Virus record (IMG/VR): IMGVR_UViG_3300027747_002969
Coordinates: 20,334 to 84,333 of that record
DNA length: 64,000 nt
Reading direction: 5' to 3' (one strand)
Source: a virus
Below are positions 31,238 to 39,095 of this stretch, one piece after another. Within the stretch, counting starts at the first letter, position 1, and each line of letters opens with the position of its first letter. The notes beneath the pieces were generated by a model, which ran no database searches, was not told where the DNA came from, and was given only the letters and a program-made list of their open reading frames with translations. Made by a program: the position numbers and the translations under genes.

Positions 31238-32032
31238 CTAGTCCTTGACCACACCGACTAGTATCTTACTGCCCGGCGGATTTATGGCTTTGTTTCGAAA
31301 GTCCAATACATTATGCAAGTTGCGTATCAATACCAATTTTTTGAGTGGTTCCATCATAAGTTGTTCAGTAGTTTGATCGTCTATGTCAGCTGTCGAAGAT
31401 CGCAATGTGGTCAACTGCGGGTTGTCCACCCAGGTTTTAGCCAGTAAGGGCATTAGTTCTTCTGGAGTTTTGGCTGTGGCTAGAATATAGTTAGCTATGT
31501 CAAGACGTGCTAGGCTGCTGAGTCTAAACATGGCCATCAGGTTATTGTCACTGTTGGATGAATACCCAGCACTGGGTATCCAAATACCGTGGTTGGTACG
31601 TGCCACATAGTCTGTGGTGATTTTTCTAATGACCTGTTGATCGGAATAGTTTTTCATGCCTTCGATCAACCATAGGCTATTTTGATCAAAAACCATTACA
31701 CAGCCTGTGACTTTGAGGTCGCGCAGCACAGATACTGCAGCTGCAACGTTGGGCTGTGACAGAGCTGCTTTCAATCTTTGGCCATTTTTGCTTTGATGCT
31801 CTGAGACAGTTGGATGACCCGTGGTCATTGGAGTAAGGCTGCTGCTGATGATGCTGACTCCGTGAGAATTCATTCCTTCAGTCCAGCCAGTTTGTTCATC
31901 CATCAAGGTCACACATTCAATACCATTTGTCTGCAGACGAACTAGTTGAGTTTTGGTATCTACAGGTCGATCACGGTTTTTCACACCAACCCAACCAATT
32001 TTAGGAAATTTTTTTGCTATAATGGTGCACAT
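31238..32032 (-). CDS. Ntn-hydrolase, linear amide C-N hydrolase / acyltransferase-like
   Basis: 264 residues. The start must be the ATG at 32032, because it puts Cys2 right after Met (MCTIIA), the N-terminal nucleophile exposed by Met removal, followed by the conserved NRDR at about residues 18-21. Other supporting sequence includes GWTEGMNSHGVSIISS, GCVMVFDQNSLWLIEG and RTNHG. This is the choloylglycine hydrolase / penicillin acylase type fold. Substrate unknown; it could cleave acyl-amide signals or peptide-like bonds. An AATAAATA late promoter sits only 4 nt before the start codon. Longer versions to 32071 would bury the nucleophile. Confidence 0.8.
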   Translation of the reverse strand: MCTIIAKKFPKIGWVGVKNRDRPVDTKTQLVRLQTNGIECVTLMDEQTGWTEGMNSHGVSIISSSLTPMTTGHPTVSEHQSKNGQRLKAALSQPNVAAAVSVLRDLKVTGCVMVFDQNSLWLIEGMKNYSDQQVIRKITTDYVARTNHGIWIPSAGYSSNSDNNLMAMFRLSSLARLDIANYILATAKTPEELMPLLAKTWVDNPQLTTLRSSTADIDDQTTEQLMMEPLKKLVLIRNLHNVLDFRNKAINPPGSKILVGVVKD

Positions 32033-32036
32033 GCGA

Positions 32037-32044
32037 TATTTATT
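32037..32044 (-). promoter_or_regulatory. Late promoter (AATAAATA), abutting start codon
   Basis: AATAAATA on the minus strand followed by TCGC and the ATG at 32032. No room for a ribosome binding site on the transcript. Confidence 0.65.
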
Positions 32045-32077
32045 ATTTTTTTCACGGTTTGTGACCATCAAAAACTT

Positions 32078-32106
32078 TTGACATTGTCAATGTCCTGTGT
32101 TACAAA
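32078..32106 (+). promoter_or_regulatory. Sigma70 promoter (TTGACA-17-TACAAA)
   Basis: TTGACA at 32078, 17-nt spacer, TACAAA at 32101, before RNA ligase 1. It is divergent from the late promoter at 32037-32044. Confidence 0.5.
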
Positions 32107-32128
32107 CAACCAACAACAGGGCAGTGTC

Positions 32129-33316
32129 ATGCATTATTCATCTCATATCCAGCAATATCTAGATGCTATTAAAGGCTGTGATGCATTCTTTGTAGCCGAA
32201 AGAGAACACTTTAAGATCATCAACTACATTAGTATGGGCAACGATGTATTCCCAAACCCTGCTTCTGCACCAGATGCTGAGACTGCTGCCCACTGGCATC
32301 TTCGTCGTCAGTGTCGTGGTTTGATTTTTGACCACCATGGCAATGTGATCTCTCTTCCGATACATAAATTTTTCAATGCCATGGAAAGAGATGAAACGCA
32401 GATTCATTGCATTGATCTAAATGAACCACATGTTATTCTTGATAAGTGTGATGGATCGATGGTTCGTCCGATTCCCATTGGCGACGACTATCGCCTTGGT
32501 ACCAAGATGGGCATGACAGAAGTTGCTATGCAGGCTGAGGTCTGGGTGGCTCAGCGGCCCAACTATGACGAATTTATACGCCTGCATCTTGAGCGTGGAC
32601 AAACGCCTATATTTGAATGGTGCAGCCGCAAGCAGCGCATAGTCATTGATTATCCTGTGGATCGCTTGGTGCTGATTGCCATTCGTGATTTGGCCACTGG
32701 CCAATATAAGAGTTATCAGCAGATGCTGACCTATGGTGCTGCCTACGACGTAGAAGTGGTACGTGCTTACGATGGCACGGCTGAAAACATGCGGGCATTG
32801 GTTGAAGAGACTCGTGTGCTGCAAAACCAGGAGGGTTGGATCATACGCTTTGATGATGGTAGAATGATCAAGATCAAAGCGGAGGACTATTGTATAAGGC
32901 ATTCTGCCAAAGACAGCATCATGATGGAAAAGAATACGATTGGTTTGATGTTGACTGAAAAACTAGATGACATAAAACCTGTGCTGGACAATGACACTCG
33001 CAGTCAACTGGAAAAGTATGAAACAGCGTTCTGGAAGGGCATTTCAGACTCTGAAAAGATCTGGAGCACTGTGAACAATAGCTGTCGTGGGATTTACGGC
33101 ACTGATCGCAAGGCGTTTGCACTATCAGACATGGCTAAAGTCATGGACGGTAATCTAAAATCGGCAATTTTCCGGGCCTGGGATGTTGAGAATTTTGATT
33201 GGCGTCAAGCGGTGCTGGATGTGGTTGCCAAACACATCGGTAGCCAAAACAGAGTCGATGCCGTTCGTGCTCTGTGGGGTGGTGCTCATTTCTCACTCAA
33301 TCAACCAGATGAGTAG
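32129..33316 (+). CDS. rnlA: RNA ligase 1 (T4 RnlA-like)
   Basis: 395 residues from ATG 32129; T4 RnlA is 374. Nucleotidyltransferase motif I is LDKCDGSMV with the adenylated Lys at residue 106. Motif Ia/III-like FEWCSRKQRIVIDYP lies at about 171, motif IV EGWIIRF at about 235, and motif V MIKIKAEDY at about 246. In T4 this enzyme, together with polynucleotide kinase, repairs tRNA cut by the host anticodon nuclease PrrC. No kinase gene is in the window. Early-type promoter upstream. Confidence 0.88.
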   Translation: MHYSSHIQQYLDAIKGCDAFFVAEREHFKIINYISMGNDVFPNPASAPDAETAAHWHLRRQCRGLIFDHHGNVISLPIHKFFNAMERDETQIHCIDLNEPHVILDKCDGSMVRPIPIGDDYRLGTKMGMTEVAMQAEVWVAQRPNYDEFIRLHLERGQTPIFEWCSRKQRIVIDYPVDRLVLIAIRDLATGQYKSYQQMLTYGAAYDVEVVRAYDGTAENMRALVEETRVLQNQEGWIIRFDDGRMIKIKAEDYCIRHSAKDSIMMEKNTIGLMLTEKLDDIKPVLDNDTRSQLEKYETAFWKGISDSEKIWSTVNNSCRGIYGTDRKAFALSDMAKVMDGNLKSAIFRAWDVENFDWRQAVLDVVAKHIGSQNRVDAVRALWGGAHFSLNQPDE

Positions 33317-33341
33317 TGTGATCAATCTTCCATATCCACGG

Positions 33342-33369
33342 TTGACAGTCAATTCGCAGATGTTATTTT
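33342..33369 (+). promoter_or_regulatory. Sigma70 promoter (TTGACA-16-TATTTT)
   Basis: TTGACA at 33342, 16-nt spacer, TATTTT at 33364, 21 nt before ATG 33391. Confidence 0.55.
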
Positions 33370-33390
33370 GTAGTTTCACAGGATTATCAA

Positions 33391-33777
33391 ATGAAAATCA
33401 AAACTCAGTATGATGTTGGACATGTATTTTACCTTCCTAGGGTGGTTACACGGTATGAAAAAGACATCATTCAGCACCCAGATGCCGATGGCAACACAGT
33501 TAACTATTATCGAGATGTGGCAACACTAGAACCAACTATAAGACATAAAATTGTAACGCGCATTGAGATCACTGTTACAGCTGACAGGGTTGACATCAAC
33601 TACTGGGCCAAAAATGCCAATGAAGATTCCAGTCTTATAGATCAGAACTACCAAGAGGATGAATTGGACATTACCGATTCCAAAATTGCCTGGGAATTCG
33701 CTAGACGTTGGTGTCGCGAGGAGAAGTGTGTGTATTTTGGGAGACAAGAATACGATGACCCTGCACATGTCTCATAA
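33391..33777 (+). CDS. Hypothetical protein
   Basis: 128 residues with AGGA upstream of ATG 33391. Beta-rich: YDVGHVFYLPRVVTRYEKDI, IRHKIVTRIEITVTADRVDINYWA. A related single-domain small protein class occurs in phages, but I cannot name it. Overlaps the next reading frame. Confidence 0.55.
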   Translation: MKIKTQYDVGHVFYLPRVVTRYEKDIIQHPDADGNTVNYYRDVATLEPTIRHKIVTRIEITVTADRVDINYWAKNANEDSSLIDQNYQEDELDITDSKIAWEFARRWCREEKCVYFGRQEYDDPAHVS

Positions 33778-34054
33778 GATGTTCAGCATGCTTTTTTGGA
33801 TAAGAACCTGGATCAAGAGTTTTGTTGTACCATGTAGGTTGACCTGGCACGACACCGATCCAGAAATAGCTCGGCAGTTGTCTCGCAGAGTCAAAATGAA
33901 ACTCATAGCAGATCAACTAACAGAGCCTGAATCACTGCTGTTTCATACATTACTCCTCACAGATGATTGGTGTGGTCCCTCCGTTTTTGTCTGGGGACAA
34001 CTGGGATCTGACGCTTTTCATTGTGAATATTGTGAGATCACTGCATGGACTTAG
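33755..34054 (+). CDS. Small hypothetical protein
   Basis: 99 residues from ATG 33755, overlapping the previous gene by 23 nt; later in-frame ATG codons at 33767 and 33779 are alternatives. The N-terminus is Met/Trp-rich and hydrophobic, followed by a basic helix PEIARQLSRRVKMKLIAD. No motif. Confidence 0.4.
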   Translation: MTLHMSHKMFSMLFWIRTWIKSFVVPCRLTWHDTDPEIARQLSRRVKMKLIADQLTEPESLLFHTLLLTDDWCGPSVFVWGQLGSDAFHCEYCEITAWT

Positions 34055-34123
34055 TAGTCGTTGAGAATTATCACTGCAAGTGAACCCTGTTTTCCTTTAG
34101 GTTAACAGACTTCCGCTTGAAAG

Positions 34124-34131
34124 ATTAAATA
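34124..34131 (+). promoter_or_regulatory. Late promoter (ATTAAATA), abutting start codon
   Basis: ATTAAATA followed by 5 nt and ATG 34137. No ribosome site fits. Confidence 0.55.
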
Positions 34132-34136
34132 ACATT

Positions 34137-34712
34137 ATGACAAAGAGAATCTTTGAATCTAGCCCCGATACCCTGATAGGAAGTTTTACACCAGATTTAG
34201 TGCTGAGCAAATTGTGGTTGATACGAGAAGTCAGTCGAATTAATCGCAGTTTTGCAACCATTTATATACTGGGATCATGGTACGGTAATCTCAGCATACT
34301 GCTTCTGCAACAGCATGATATCACATTCGATCGGATCGCCAATGTTGATACTAATGTTTATAAACTGGACACCGGATATCGTCTAGCCCAGCGTTTAGAT
34401 ATTGACCACAAGATCATTCCTGTAGCCAAAGATGCCAATACTCTTACCTACAGCATGATGAAAAGCCCTGGGTTAGTCATCAACACCAGTGCAGGCAATA
34501 TGCAAAACTCCGGATGGTTTGCCAATATTCCTCCTGGAACACTGGTGGCCATACAGGGTCGCGATCCAGATCCCGGTGCTGTTTATCAATTCAACAGCAC
34601 GGATGAATTGGAAGATGCTTTTTTTATGGACAGGATATTATATCGAGGACAGTTATCACTGACAGACCCTGAAACTGCCTACACAAGACACATGCTGATT
34701 GGCATCAGATAG
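34137..34712 (+). CDS. SAM-dependent methyltransferase-like protein
   Basis: 191 residues. A Rossmann core is suggested by TIYILGSWYGNLSILLLQ (motif I position) and RIANVDTNVYKLDTG, with an acidic residue after beta-2, then the SPGLVINTSAGNMQNSGW region. It resembles small phage proteins annotated as methyltransferase-like. Catalytic residues are not identifiable. The start codon directly follows a late promoter. Confidence 0.5.
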   Translation: MTKRIFESSPDTLIGSFTPDLVLSKLWLIREVSRINRSFATIYILGSWYGNLSILLLQQHDITFDRIANVDTNVYKLDTGYRLAQRLDIDHKIIPVAKDANTLTYSMMKSPGLVINTSAGNMQNSGWFANIPPGTLVAIQGRDPDPGAVYQFNSTDELEDAFFMDRILYRGQLSLTDPETAYTRHMLIGIR

Positions 34713-34720
34713 ATGAGACC

Positions 34721-34731
34721 TTTTTTTTTTT
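34721..34731 (+). other. 11-nt poly-T tract
   Basis: T11 nine nt after the stop codon at 34712 and nine nt before a late promoter. There is no stem before it, so it is only a possible transcription pause or end point. Confidence 0.35.
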
Positions 34732-34739
34732 AGATTGGT

Positions 34740-34747
34740 GATAAATA
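34740..34747 (+). promoter_or_regulatory. Late promoter (GATAAATA)
   Basis: GATAAATA, 36 nt before the ATG at 34784, with a normal leader carrying AGGGG. Confidence 0.55.
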
Positions 34748-34783
34748 ACGTTAGGAACACAACGGCTGTCAGGGGTGATTAAC

Positions 34784-34966
34784 ATGTCCAAGCTGCTCAA
34801 GAAGCTATGTTTTTCGTTTGCTGTATTTGTTGCCTTTTATGTCTCTGGACATTTTGCCATGTATCTAGAAAGTTTTAATGAAAATGTCTTGGCAAGTTCG
34901 GCCTTGTTTGGAGCAAGTTTTGCCAGTTTGGTAGGTGGCGGATTTAAATTATGGCATGATTTATGA
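34784..34966 (+). CDS. Small two-helix membrane protein
   Basis: 60 residues from ATG 34784. Two hydrophobic segments: CFSFAVFVAFYVSGHFAMYL at about residues 9-28, and NVLASSALFGASFASLVGGG at about 35-54, with basic residues near the N-terminus. Late promoter, small size and topology would fit a holin or another late membrane protein, but no lysis gene is adjacent. Confidence 0.6.
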   Translation: MSKLLKKLCFSFAVFVAFYVSGHFAMYLESFNENVLASSALFGASFASLVGGGFKLWHDL

Positions 34967-35021
34967 ATCCTGCGCCTGGTAAAAATTGATGCTGTGGTTT
35001 TAATTTTGGAGATTTCGTGTT

Positions 35022-35588
35022 TTGGGATCGACACTTGTGTTGAATGCGGATTACACTCCATTGAGCATTATTCCTATATCATCAATTTCTTGGAAAGATG
35101 CTATTAAAATATCATTTTTAGGACATGCAACTGCAATAGAATACTATACAGACTGGAAAATACGCAGTCCCAGTACTACCATTGATGTTCCTGCAGTTAT
35201 GGTATCAAACACCTATATTAAGAAAAAACATGGGGTAAGGTTTTCAAGATATAATCTGTTGCTGCGTGACGGATTTACCTGCCAGTATTGTAGCAAGAAA
35301 CTCAACACATTTGACCTTACAGTTGATCATGTGATTCCTCGTGCCAGGGGTGGCACCACCCGTTGGGAAAATATTGTGTGCTGCTGCTATGTGTGCAACA
35401 GTATCAAGGGGCACAAAACACACATGCGTCCAAATAACAAACCAATAAAACCGGACTATTATCAACTGTTGGATTATGCTCGACGTACTCCAATTAAGAT
35501 TCCTAGTGAAACATGGATAAAATATCTCAACTGGGATGAATCTGTGATCACAGTGGTCAAAACCGAGCAATCTAAAATTGACATCTAG
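35022..35588 (+). CDS. HNH endonuclease
   Basis: 188 residues from TTG 35022, with GGAG 10 nt upstream; no in-frame ATG near the conserved N-terminus LVLNADYTPLSI. The HNH domain is complete: CQYC, then DHVIPRARGGTTRWENIV and CCYVCN, with two zinc CxxC knuckles. This N-terminal plus HNH layout is common in free-standing phage nucleases. It could be a homing endonuclease, though no intron or intein is next to it. Confidence 0.85.
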   Translation: MGSTLVLNADYTPLSIIPISSISWKDAIKISFLGHATAIEYYTDWKIRSPSTTIDVPAVMVSNTYIKKKHGVRFSRYNLLLRDGFTCQYCSKKLNTFDLTVDHVIPRARGGTTRWENIVCCCYVCNSIKGHKTHMRPNNKPIKPDYYQLLDYARRTPIKIPSETWIKYLNWDESVITVVKTEQSKIDI

Positions 35589-35634
35589 ATCTGCGATCTA
35601 CAACAATAGTGTAGAATAATAGGAGAATTTTTCT

Positions 35635-36096
35635 ATGAGCAGCACAGTAACATCTGAATCGCCATCTTCACCACCAAATGTGTCCCTGCAGGATCTGCAG
35701 AATCTATTGATTGTGATTGATTTGGCAACTAGCCGGGGTGCATTTCGCGGTAACGAAATTAGCCAGATTGGTGCATTGTTTGATAAGTTGTCGCTTTTCC
35801 TAGAAAGCGTTGCACCTAAACCAGCTGAAAACAACACGCAGCCTGGGGCTCAACCAGCGCAGCAGATGCCACCACAGGTACAGCAGATGCCACCACAGGT
35901 ACAGCAGATGCCACCACAGGTACAGCAGATGCCACCACAGGTACAGCAGATGCCACCACAGGTACAGCAGATGCCACCACAGGTACAGCAGATGCCACCA
36001 CAGGTACAGCAGATGCCACCACAGGTACAGCAGATGCCACACCCAAACCCAGTTATGCCTATGACTCCACCATTTGCTCCAAAGATAGGTATTTGA
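35635..36096 (+). CDS. Conserved phage protein with heptapeptide repeat tail
   Basis: 153 residues with AGGAGA upstream. Residues 17-60 (VSLQDLQNLLIVIDLATSRGAFRG...) match a conserved unknown domain of T4-like marine phages. After a short linker the chain holds eight perfect copies of QQMPPQV, encoded by identical 21-bp units, then a Pro/Met-rich end. The repeat tail looks like a flexible, recently expanded linker. Directly followed by the next conserved gene, 1 nt apart. Confidence 0.7.
   Translation: MSSTVTSESPSSPPNVSLQDLQNLLIVIDLATSRGAFRGNEISQIGALFDKLSLFLESVAPKPAENNTQPGAQPAQQMPPQVQQMPPQVQQMPPQVQQMPPQVQQMPPQVQQMPPQVQQMPPQVQQMPPQVQQMPHPNPVMPMTPPFAPKIGI
35860..36027 (+). repeat. Tandem repeat, eight identical 21-bp units
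   Basis: Unit of 21 bp (7 codons, QQMPPQV), eight copies with no base differences, followed by a partial ninth. Perfect identity points to recent copy-number change by slippage or recombination. Confidence 0.95.
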
Positions 36097-36097
36097 A

Positions 36098-36820
36098 ATG
36101 AGCGACATGACAGGAATGGTCAAGCATGTTGGTATGCTAAACAACACTGGCAAAAATGTTGTAGTAGTATACATGCAACTGCCTGGCGATCCAAACCATG
36201 CATTGGTCGTTGATACAGATGCTCTGCCTGACAACTACAATGACAGCCTGCGTCGTGTAGTTGAAAGCACAGAGGGTCAACAAAGCCAAAACCTTGCAGA
36301 TGTGTTAGCACGCCGTATGAGCCCAGACGGCAGTAATACTACACTGTTGAACAAGTTCCATTCGGCTGGGCGTCTGCAGAAAGTGCCAACTAGTTTGGTC
36401 ACTATGACACCCCGCAAGGGTCTACGGTGGCCTTTGTCAGAGGTCATCAATGCTATGGATAAAATGAATGAAAACACTCCGGTTGGTTTTGATGATTTAG
36501 ATCCGGAAACTCGCGCAAGTTTGGCTGCAGATCTCAAGAAGTTTAACGTACATGCCAACAACATGGACGGTGAATCTCGTGCTGATCGCAAGGATGAGGC
36601 TGTGGGTCTCATCCGGCAGGCAGAGTTGTTGGAATCTGATGCACAAAAGATGCGCGAGCGTGCTTATCGTATGGATCCGGCACTGATGAAAAAACAAAGC
36701 AAGTCTAAATCTACAGCAACAGAAGATTTGTTGGTGGGGTTAGACAAGGAAAAGGCAGCAGAATCTAACCAACCTGCAGTCAAAAAGCCAAGATCTCCTA
36801 GGAAACCCAAGGCATCTTGA
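36098..36820 (+). CDS. Conserved hypothetical phage protein
   Basis: 240 residues. The N-terminal half (VVVVYMQLPGDPNHALVVDTDALP, LRRVVESTEGQQSQNLADVLARR) is, as far as I recall, a conserved unknown family of T4-like marine phages found next to the preceding gene. The C-terminal 60 residues are Lys/Ser/Pro-rich and end PRKPKAS, suggesting nucleic-acid contact or disorder. Function unknown. Confidence 0.65.
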   Translation: MSDMTGMVKHVGMLNNTGKNVVVVYMQLPGDPNHALVVDTDALPDNYNDSLRRVVESTEGQQSQNLADVLARRMSPDGSNTTLLNKFHSAGRLQKVPTSLVTMTPRKGLRWPLSEVINAMDKMNENTPVGFDDLDPETRASLAADLKKFNVHANNMDGESRADRKDEAVGLIRQAELLESDAQKMRERAYRMDPALMKKQSKSKSTATEDLLVGLDKEKAAESNQPAVKKPRSPRKPKAS

Positions 36821-36825
36821 TATCT

Positions 36826-37092
36826 ATGACACCTACTAGACAGATCATATTGGATGAAATTGCGGCCGAACGTAGACGTCAATATGATCTGCCTGGTAGT
36901 GAATTTGATCAAAAACACACAATCAATGACTGGATTGCAATATCTAGCCAATATCTCACTAGATGTGTTGCACGAAAGCATATGAAATTAGATTATCAAG
37001 AGCAGAGACAATCGCTTATAAAGGCCGCAGCAGTAATACTTGCTTCTATCGAACACCTAGATAGAAAAACGTTCACCTCTGAACAATCATAG
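36826..37092 (+). CDS. MazG-like / dNTP pyrophosphohydrolase-like small protein
   Basis: 88 residues from ATG 36826 (TTG 36817 is also possible). ILDEIAAERRRQYD, HTINDWIAISSQYLTR and LIKAAAVILASIEHLDR follow the helical pattern of small phage dNTP pyrophosphohydrolase-like proteins. The second acidic ExxD helix is poorly conserved, so it may be inactive. Confidence 0.45.
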   Translation: MTPTRQIILDEIAAERRRQYDLPGSEFDQKHTINDWIAISSQYLTRCVARKHMKLDYQEQRQSLIKAAAVILASIEHLDRKTFTSEQS

Positions 37093-37126
37093 ATTGTCAA
37101 CTATCAAAAGTTAGCTGTGAATCAGG

Positions 37127-37155
37127 TTGACTAGCCTCGCTGTTGCAGACATAAT
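37127..37155 (+). promoter_or_regulatory. Sigma70 promoter (TTGACT-17-CATAAT), start codon at predicted +1
   Basis: TTGACT at 37127, 17-nt spacer, CATAAT at 37150-37155. The predicted start is about 37162, next to the thyX ATG at 37161. Confidence 0.55.
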
Positions 37156-37160
37156 ATGGT

Positions 37161-37814
37161 ATGAAAAACTGTCGTCTCATAGCCATTACCAAACCTACGA
37201 TTACAGAATGCACCACAGCTGAAGAGCTGGTAGCATATTGTGCAAGGGTATCAAATCCCACCAACCAGCAGAATCACAGCACCAGTGCCAAACTGATACG
37301 TTATCTTATAAGCCACGCACACTGGTCGCCATTAGAAATGGTTCAATTGGTCATTGAGATCAACACCACTCGTGACATTGCTCGCCAGATTCTGCGTCAT
37401 AAGAGTTTTAGTTTCCAGGAGTTCAGCCAACGCTATGCTGATCCTACAGGTAATTTAGGGTTTAGCAACCGCGAAGCTAGACTGCAGGATACCAAGAACC
37501 GTCAGAACAGCATTGAGATCACAGATCAGGAGCTGGAAATTGCCTGGGCAGATCAACAGGCGCAGCTGATCCAGCAGGCCATGGATGTCTACAAATGGGC
37601 AATTGATCACAACATTGCCAAGGAACAGGCCAGAGCAGTGTTGCCCGAGGGTCTAACCAATAGCAGACTATATATGGCCGGTACTCTGCGCAGTTGGGTA
37701 CACTACTGCGACCTACGCCGCGGCAACGGCACACAGAAAGAACACCGTGAGATTGCAGAGTCCTGTTGGCAGATCATTTTGAGCCAATTTCCCATGCTGG
37801 CAGAAGACTTGTGA
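37161..37814 (+). CDS. thyX: Flavin-dependent thymidylate synthase
   Basis: 217 residues. ThyX makes dTMP from dUMP with FAD and methylene-tetrahydrofolate. The signature appears as RHKSFSFQEFSQRY at about residues 78-91 (canonical RHRxxSxNxxS, here with Lys for the second Arg and Gln for Asn). Other conserved parts are HWSPLEMVQLVIEI and RAVLPEGLTNSRLYMAGTLRSWVHYCDLR, which carries the dUMP-binding arginines. The ATG lies at the predicted start of its sigma70 promoter, with no ribosome site. Confidence 0.9.
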   Translation: MKNCRLIAITKPTITECTTAEELVAYCARVSNPTNQQNHSTSAKLIRYLISHAHWSPLEMVQLVIEINTTRDIARQILRHKSFSFQEFSQRYADPTGNLGFSNREARLQDTKNRQNSIEITDQELEIAWADQQAQLIQQAMDVYKWAIDHNIAKEQARAVLPEGLTNSRLYMAGTLRSWVHYCDLRRGNGTQKEHREIAESCWQIILSQFPMLAEDL

Positions 37815-37844
37815 CGAAGCCGATCAACCAAAAGGAAACCACTC

Positions 37845-38198
37845 ATGACCAGCGATGCCAACAAGCAGTTTACAGATACTTTGGTTGAGTTTGGCGAAGC
37901 CTATCGCTCTCGAGCCAAAGAATATGCAACCGAGTGTGACCTCTATTGGAATAGTCTCACCACTGACAAACAACTGATGGCCTTTTACAGTGTGGTACAA
38001 CGCATCTGCAAAGGTGAACTGAAAGACCAAGGCAGTTATCGTCATGTGTTGTATCGAGTGTTTGGGTTTGACATGGACAGTTATGGCATTGGCATGGAAT
38101 GCGGATATATGGAGCTGCACAACAGCATAGTGAGAAACCGTCCCCCGCTAGACAGATTTGATCATCAAGAGAGGATCGACAATGAAGATAGGACTTAG
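37845..38198 (+). CDS. Hypothetical protein
   Basis: 117 residues from ATG 37845 with AAAGGA upstream. Helical; contains FDMDSYGIGMECGYMELHNS near residue 75. No known motif; overlaps the next gene by 17 nt. Confidence 0.55.
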   Translation: MTSDANKQFTDTLVEFGEAYRSRAKEYATECDLYWNSLTTDKQLMAFYSVVQRICKGELKDQGSYRHVLYRVFGFDMDSYGIGMECGYMELHNSIVRNRPPLDRFDHQERIDNEDRT

Positions 38199-38592
38199 CT
38201 TCAGCCGATGCCTAAGTGATATTGTAGATGGCAAGGTAGATATAGATGATGTGCTGGTCATTATTGCGGGCACAGACTTTGACCCCAGACAAGATGACCA
38301 GTGGTGGGATATTTGGAATGGTTATTTTCATGGGGGTGCAGGGCATTCACCTTGGTCAAAACACTCGCCAGATGACAGAGAAAAATTTCGCAGCGTCGCT
38401 GTTGATCTTTGGAATCGGGGCAAATTGCATCAGCCTCGCAAGTTTGGTGCAGTCCACCGTCATCGCAGAGAGCACTGGTTAGAAACCATACTGCTCGACA
38501 CTGATCTAGAACAAAATCCCATGGCCAAAGAAGCCTGGGACCATTTCAAAATAGTCGCTGTGCTCAGCGATGTGAAAATTAACCAACGGTAG
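38182..38592 (+). CDS. Hypothetical phage protein
   Basis: 136 residues from ATG 38182 with GAGGA upstream. Core sequence LSDIVDGKVDIDDVLVIIAGTDFDP and WWDIWNGYFHG recurs, as far as I recall, among unknown proteins of T4-like phages. The stop codon lies within a copy of CGGTAGTTCAC. It converges with the leftward gene ending at 38602. Confidence 0.6.
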   Translation: MKIGLSFSRCLSDIVDGKVDIDDVLVIIAGTDFDPRQDDQWWDIWNGYFHGGAGHSPWSKHSPDDREKFRSVAVDLWNRGKLHQPRKFGAVHRHRREHWLETILLDTDLEQNPMAKEAWDHFKIVAVLSDVKINQR

Positions 38593-38601
38593 TTCACTCA
38601 A

Positions 38602-38952
38602 TTATTTGAATTTAGGTTGTTTTTTTGGAAGATTCTCCTCGTTTTCAACCATTTTTGCCGCTTCAATTTCAATGTCTTCTATGAACTTGTTGGCCCATCT
38701 AGTTACATCACGTTTGATGCGGGTAAAATCAATGTTTAAACTGCAGGCATAGATGTCGCTGTCTTCAAATTTTATGTATTTCTGCTGTTCAATCATAGCT
38801 ACAAAATCCTCCGCGCTAATACGGAATTTGGCACCATTTTTGGTAACAATTACAGCATCTTTTATGTACTTGGTAGGGGGCGGATCACTTTCTAATATTA
38901 GATTATCAAATATCGTATTCCACCAATCCATACTTGATTTTGACCTACTCAT
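38602..38952 (-). CDS. Hypothetical protein
   Basis: 116 residues from ATG 38952 with AAGG 9 nt upstream. It contains DAVIVTKNGAKFRISAEDFVAMIEQQKYI, a small beta-hairpin plus helix, and an acidic/basic C-terminus. No known family. A GGTAAATA late promoter lies 29 nt upstream. Confidence 0.55.
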   Translation of the reverse strand: MSRSKSSMDWWNTIFDNLILESDPPPTKYIKDAVIVTKNGAKFRISAEDFVAMIEQQKYIKFEDSDIYACSLNIDFTRIKRDVTRWANKFIEDIEIEAAKMVENEENLPKKQPKFK

Positions 38953-38981
38953 GTTGACCAACCTTTCAGTTCTCTTGCATA

Positions 38982-38989
38982 TATTTACC
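38982..38989 (-). promoter_or_regulatory. Probable late promoter (GGTAAATA)
   Basis: GGTAAATA on the minus strand, 29 nt before ATG 38952. Confidence 0.35.
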
Positions 38990-39095
38990 TGTTCCCAACC
39001 AGTTGAGTTTTTTTTTGGTCATAGTATTAGACTCACCTCATAAAAATTCATACATATTTTCATAAAAAAACCATTGATTCACAAGAGTTTAAAGT

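Noticed and set aside
35022-35588. HNH gene as the homing endonuclease of the polymerase intron or intein
   Set aside because: It is 28 kb away with no shared flanking sequence that I can see; action in trans cannot be excluded, but nothing supports it.
35860-36027. CRISPR array
   Set aside because: Units are directly adjacent with no spacers and are in-frame coding repeats.
35810-36234. Alternative-frame proteins across the tandem repeat, on both strands
   Set aside because: A multiple-of-three repeat opens all frames; only the + frame from 35635 has a ribosome site and a conserved domain.
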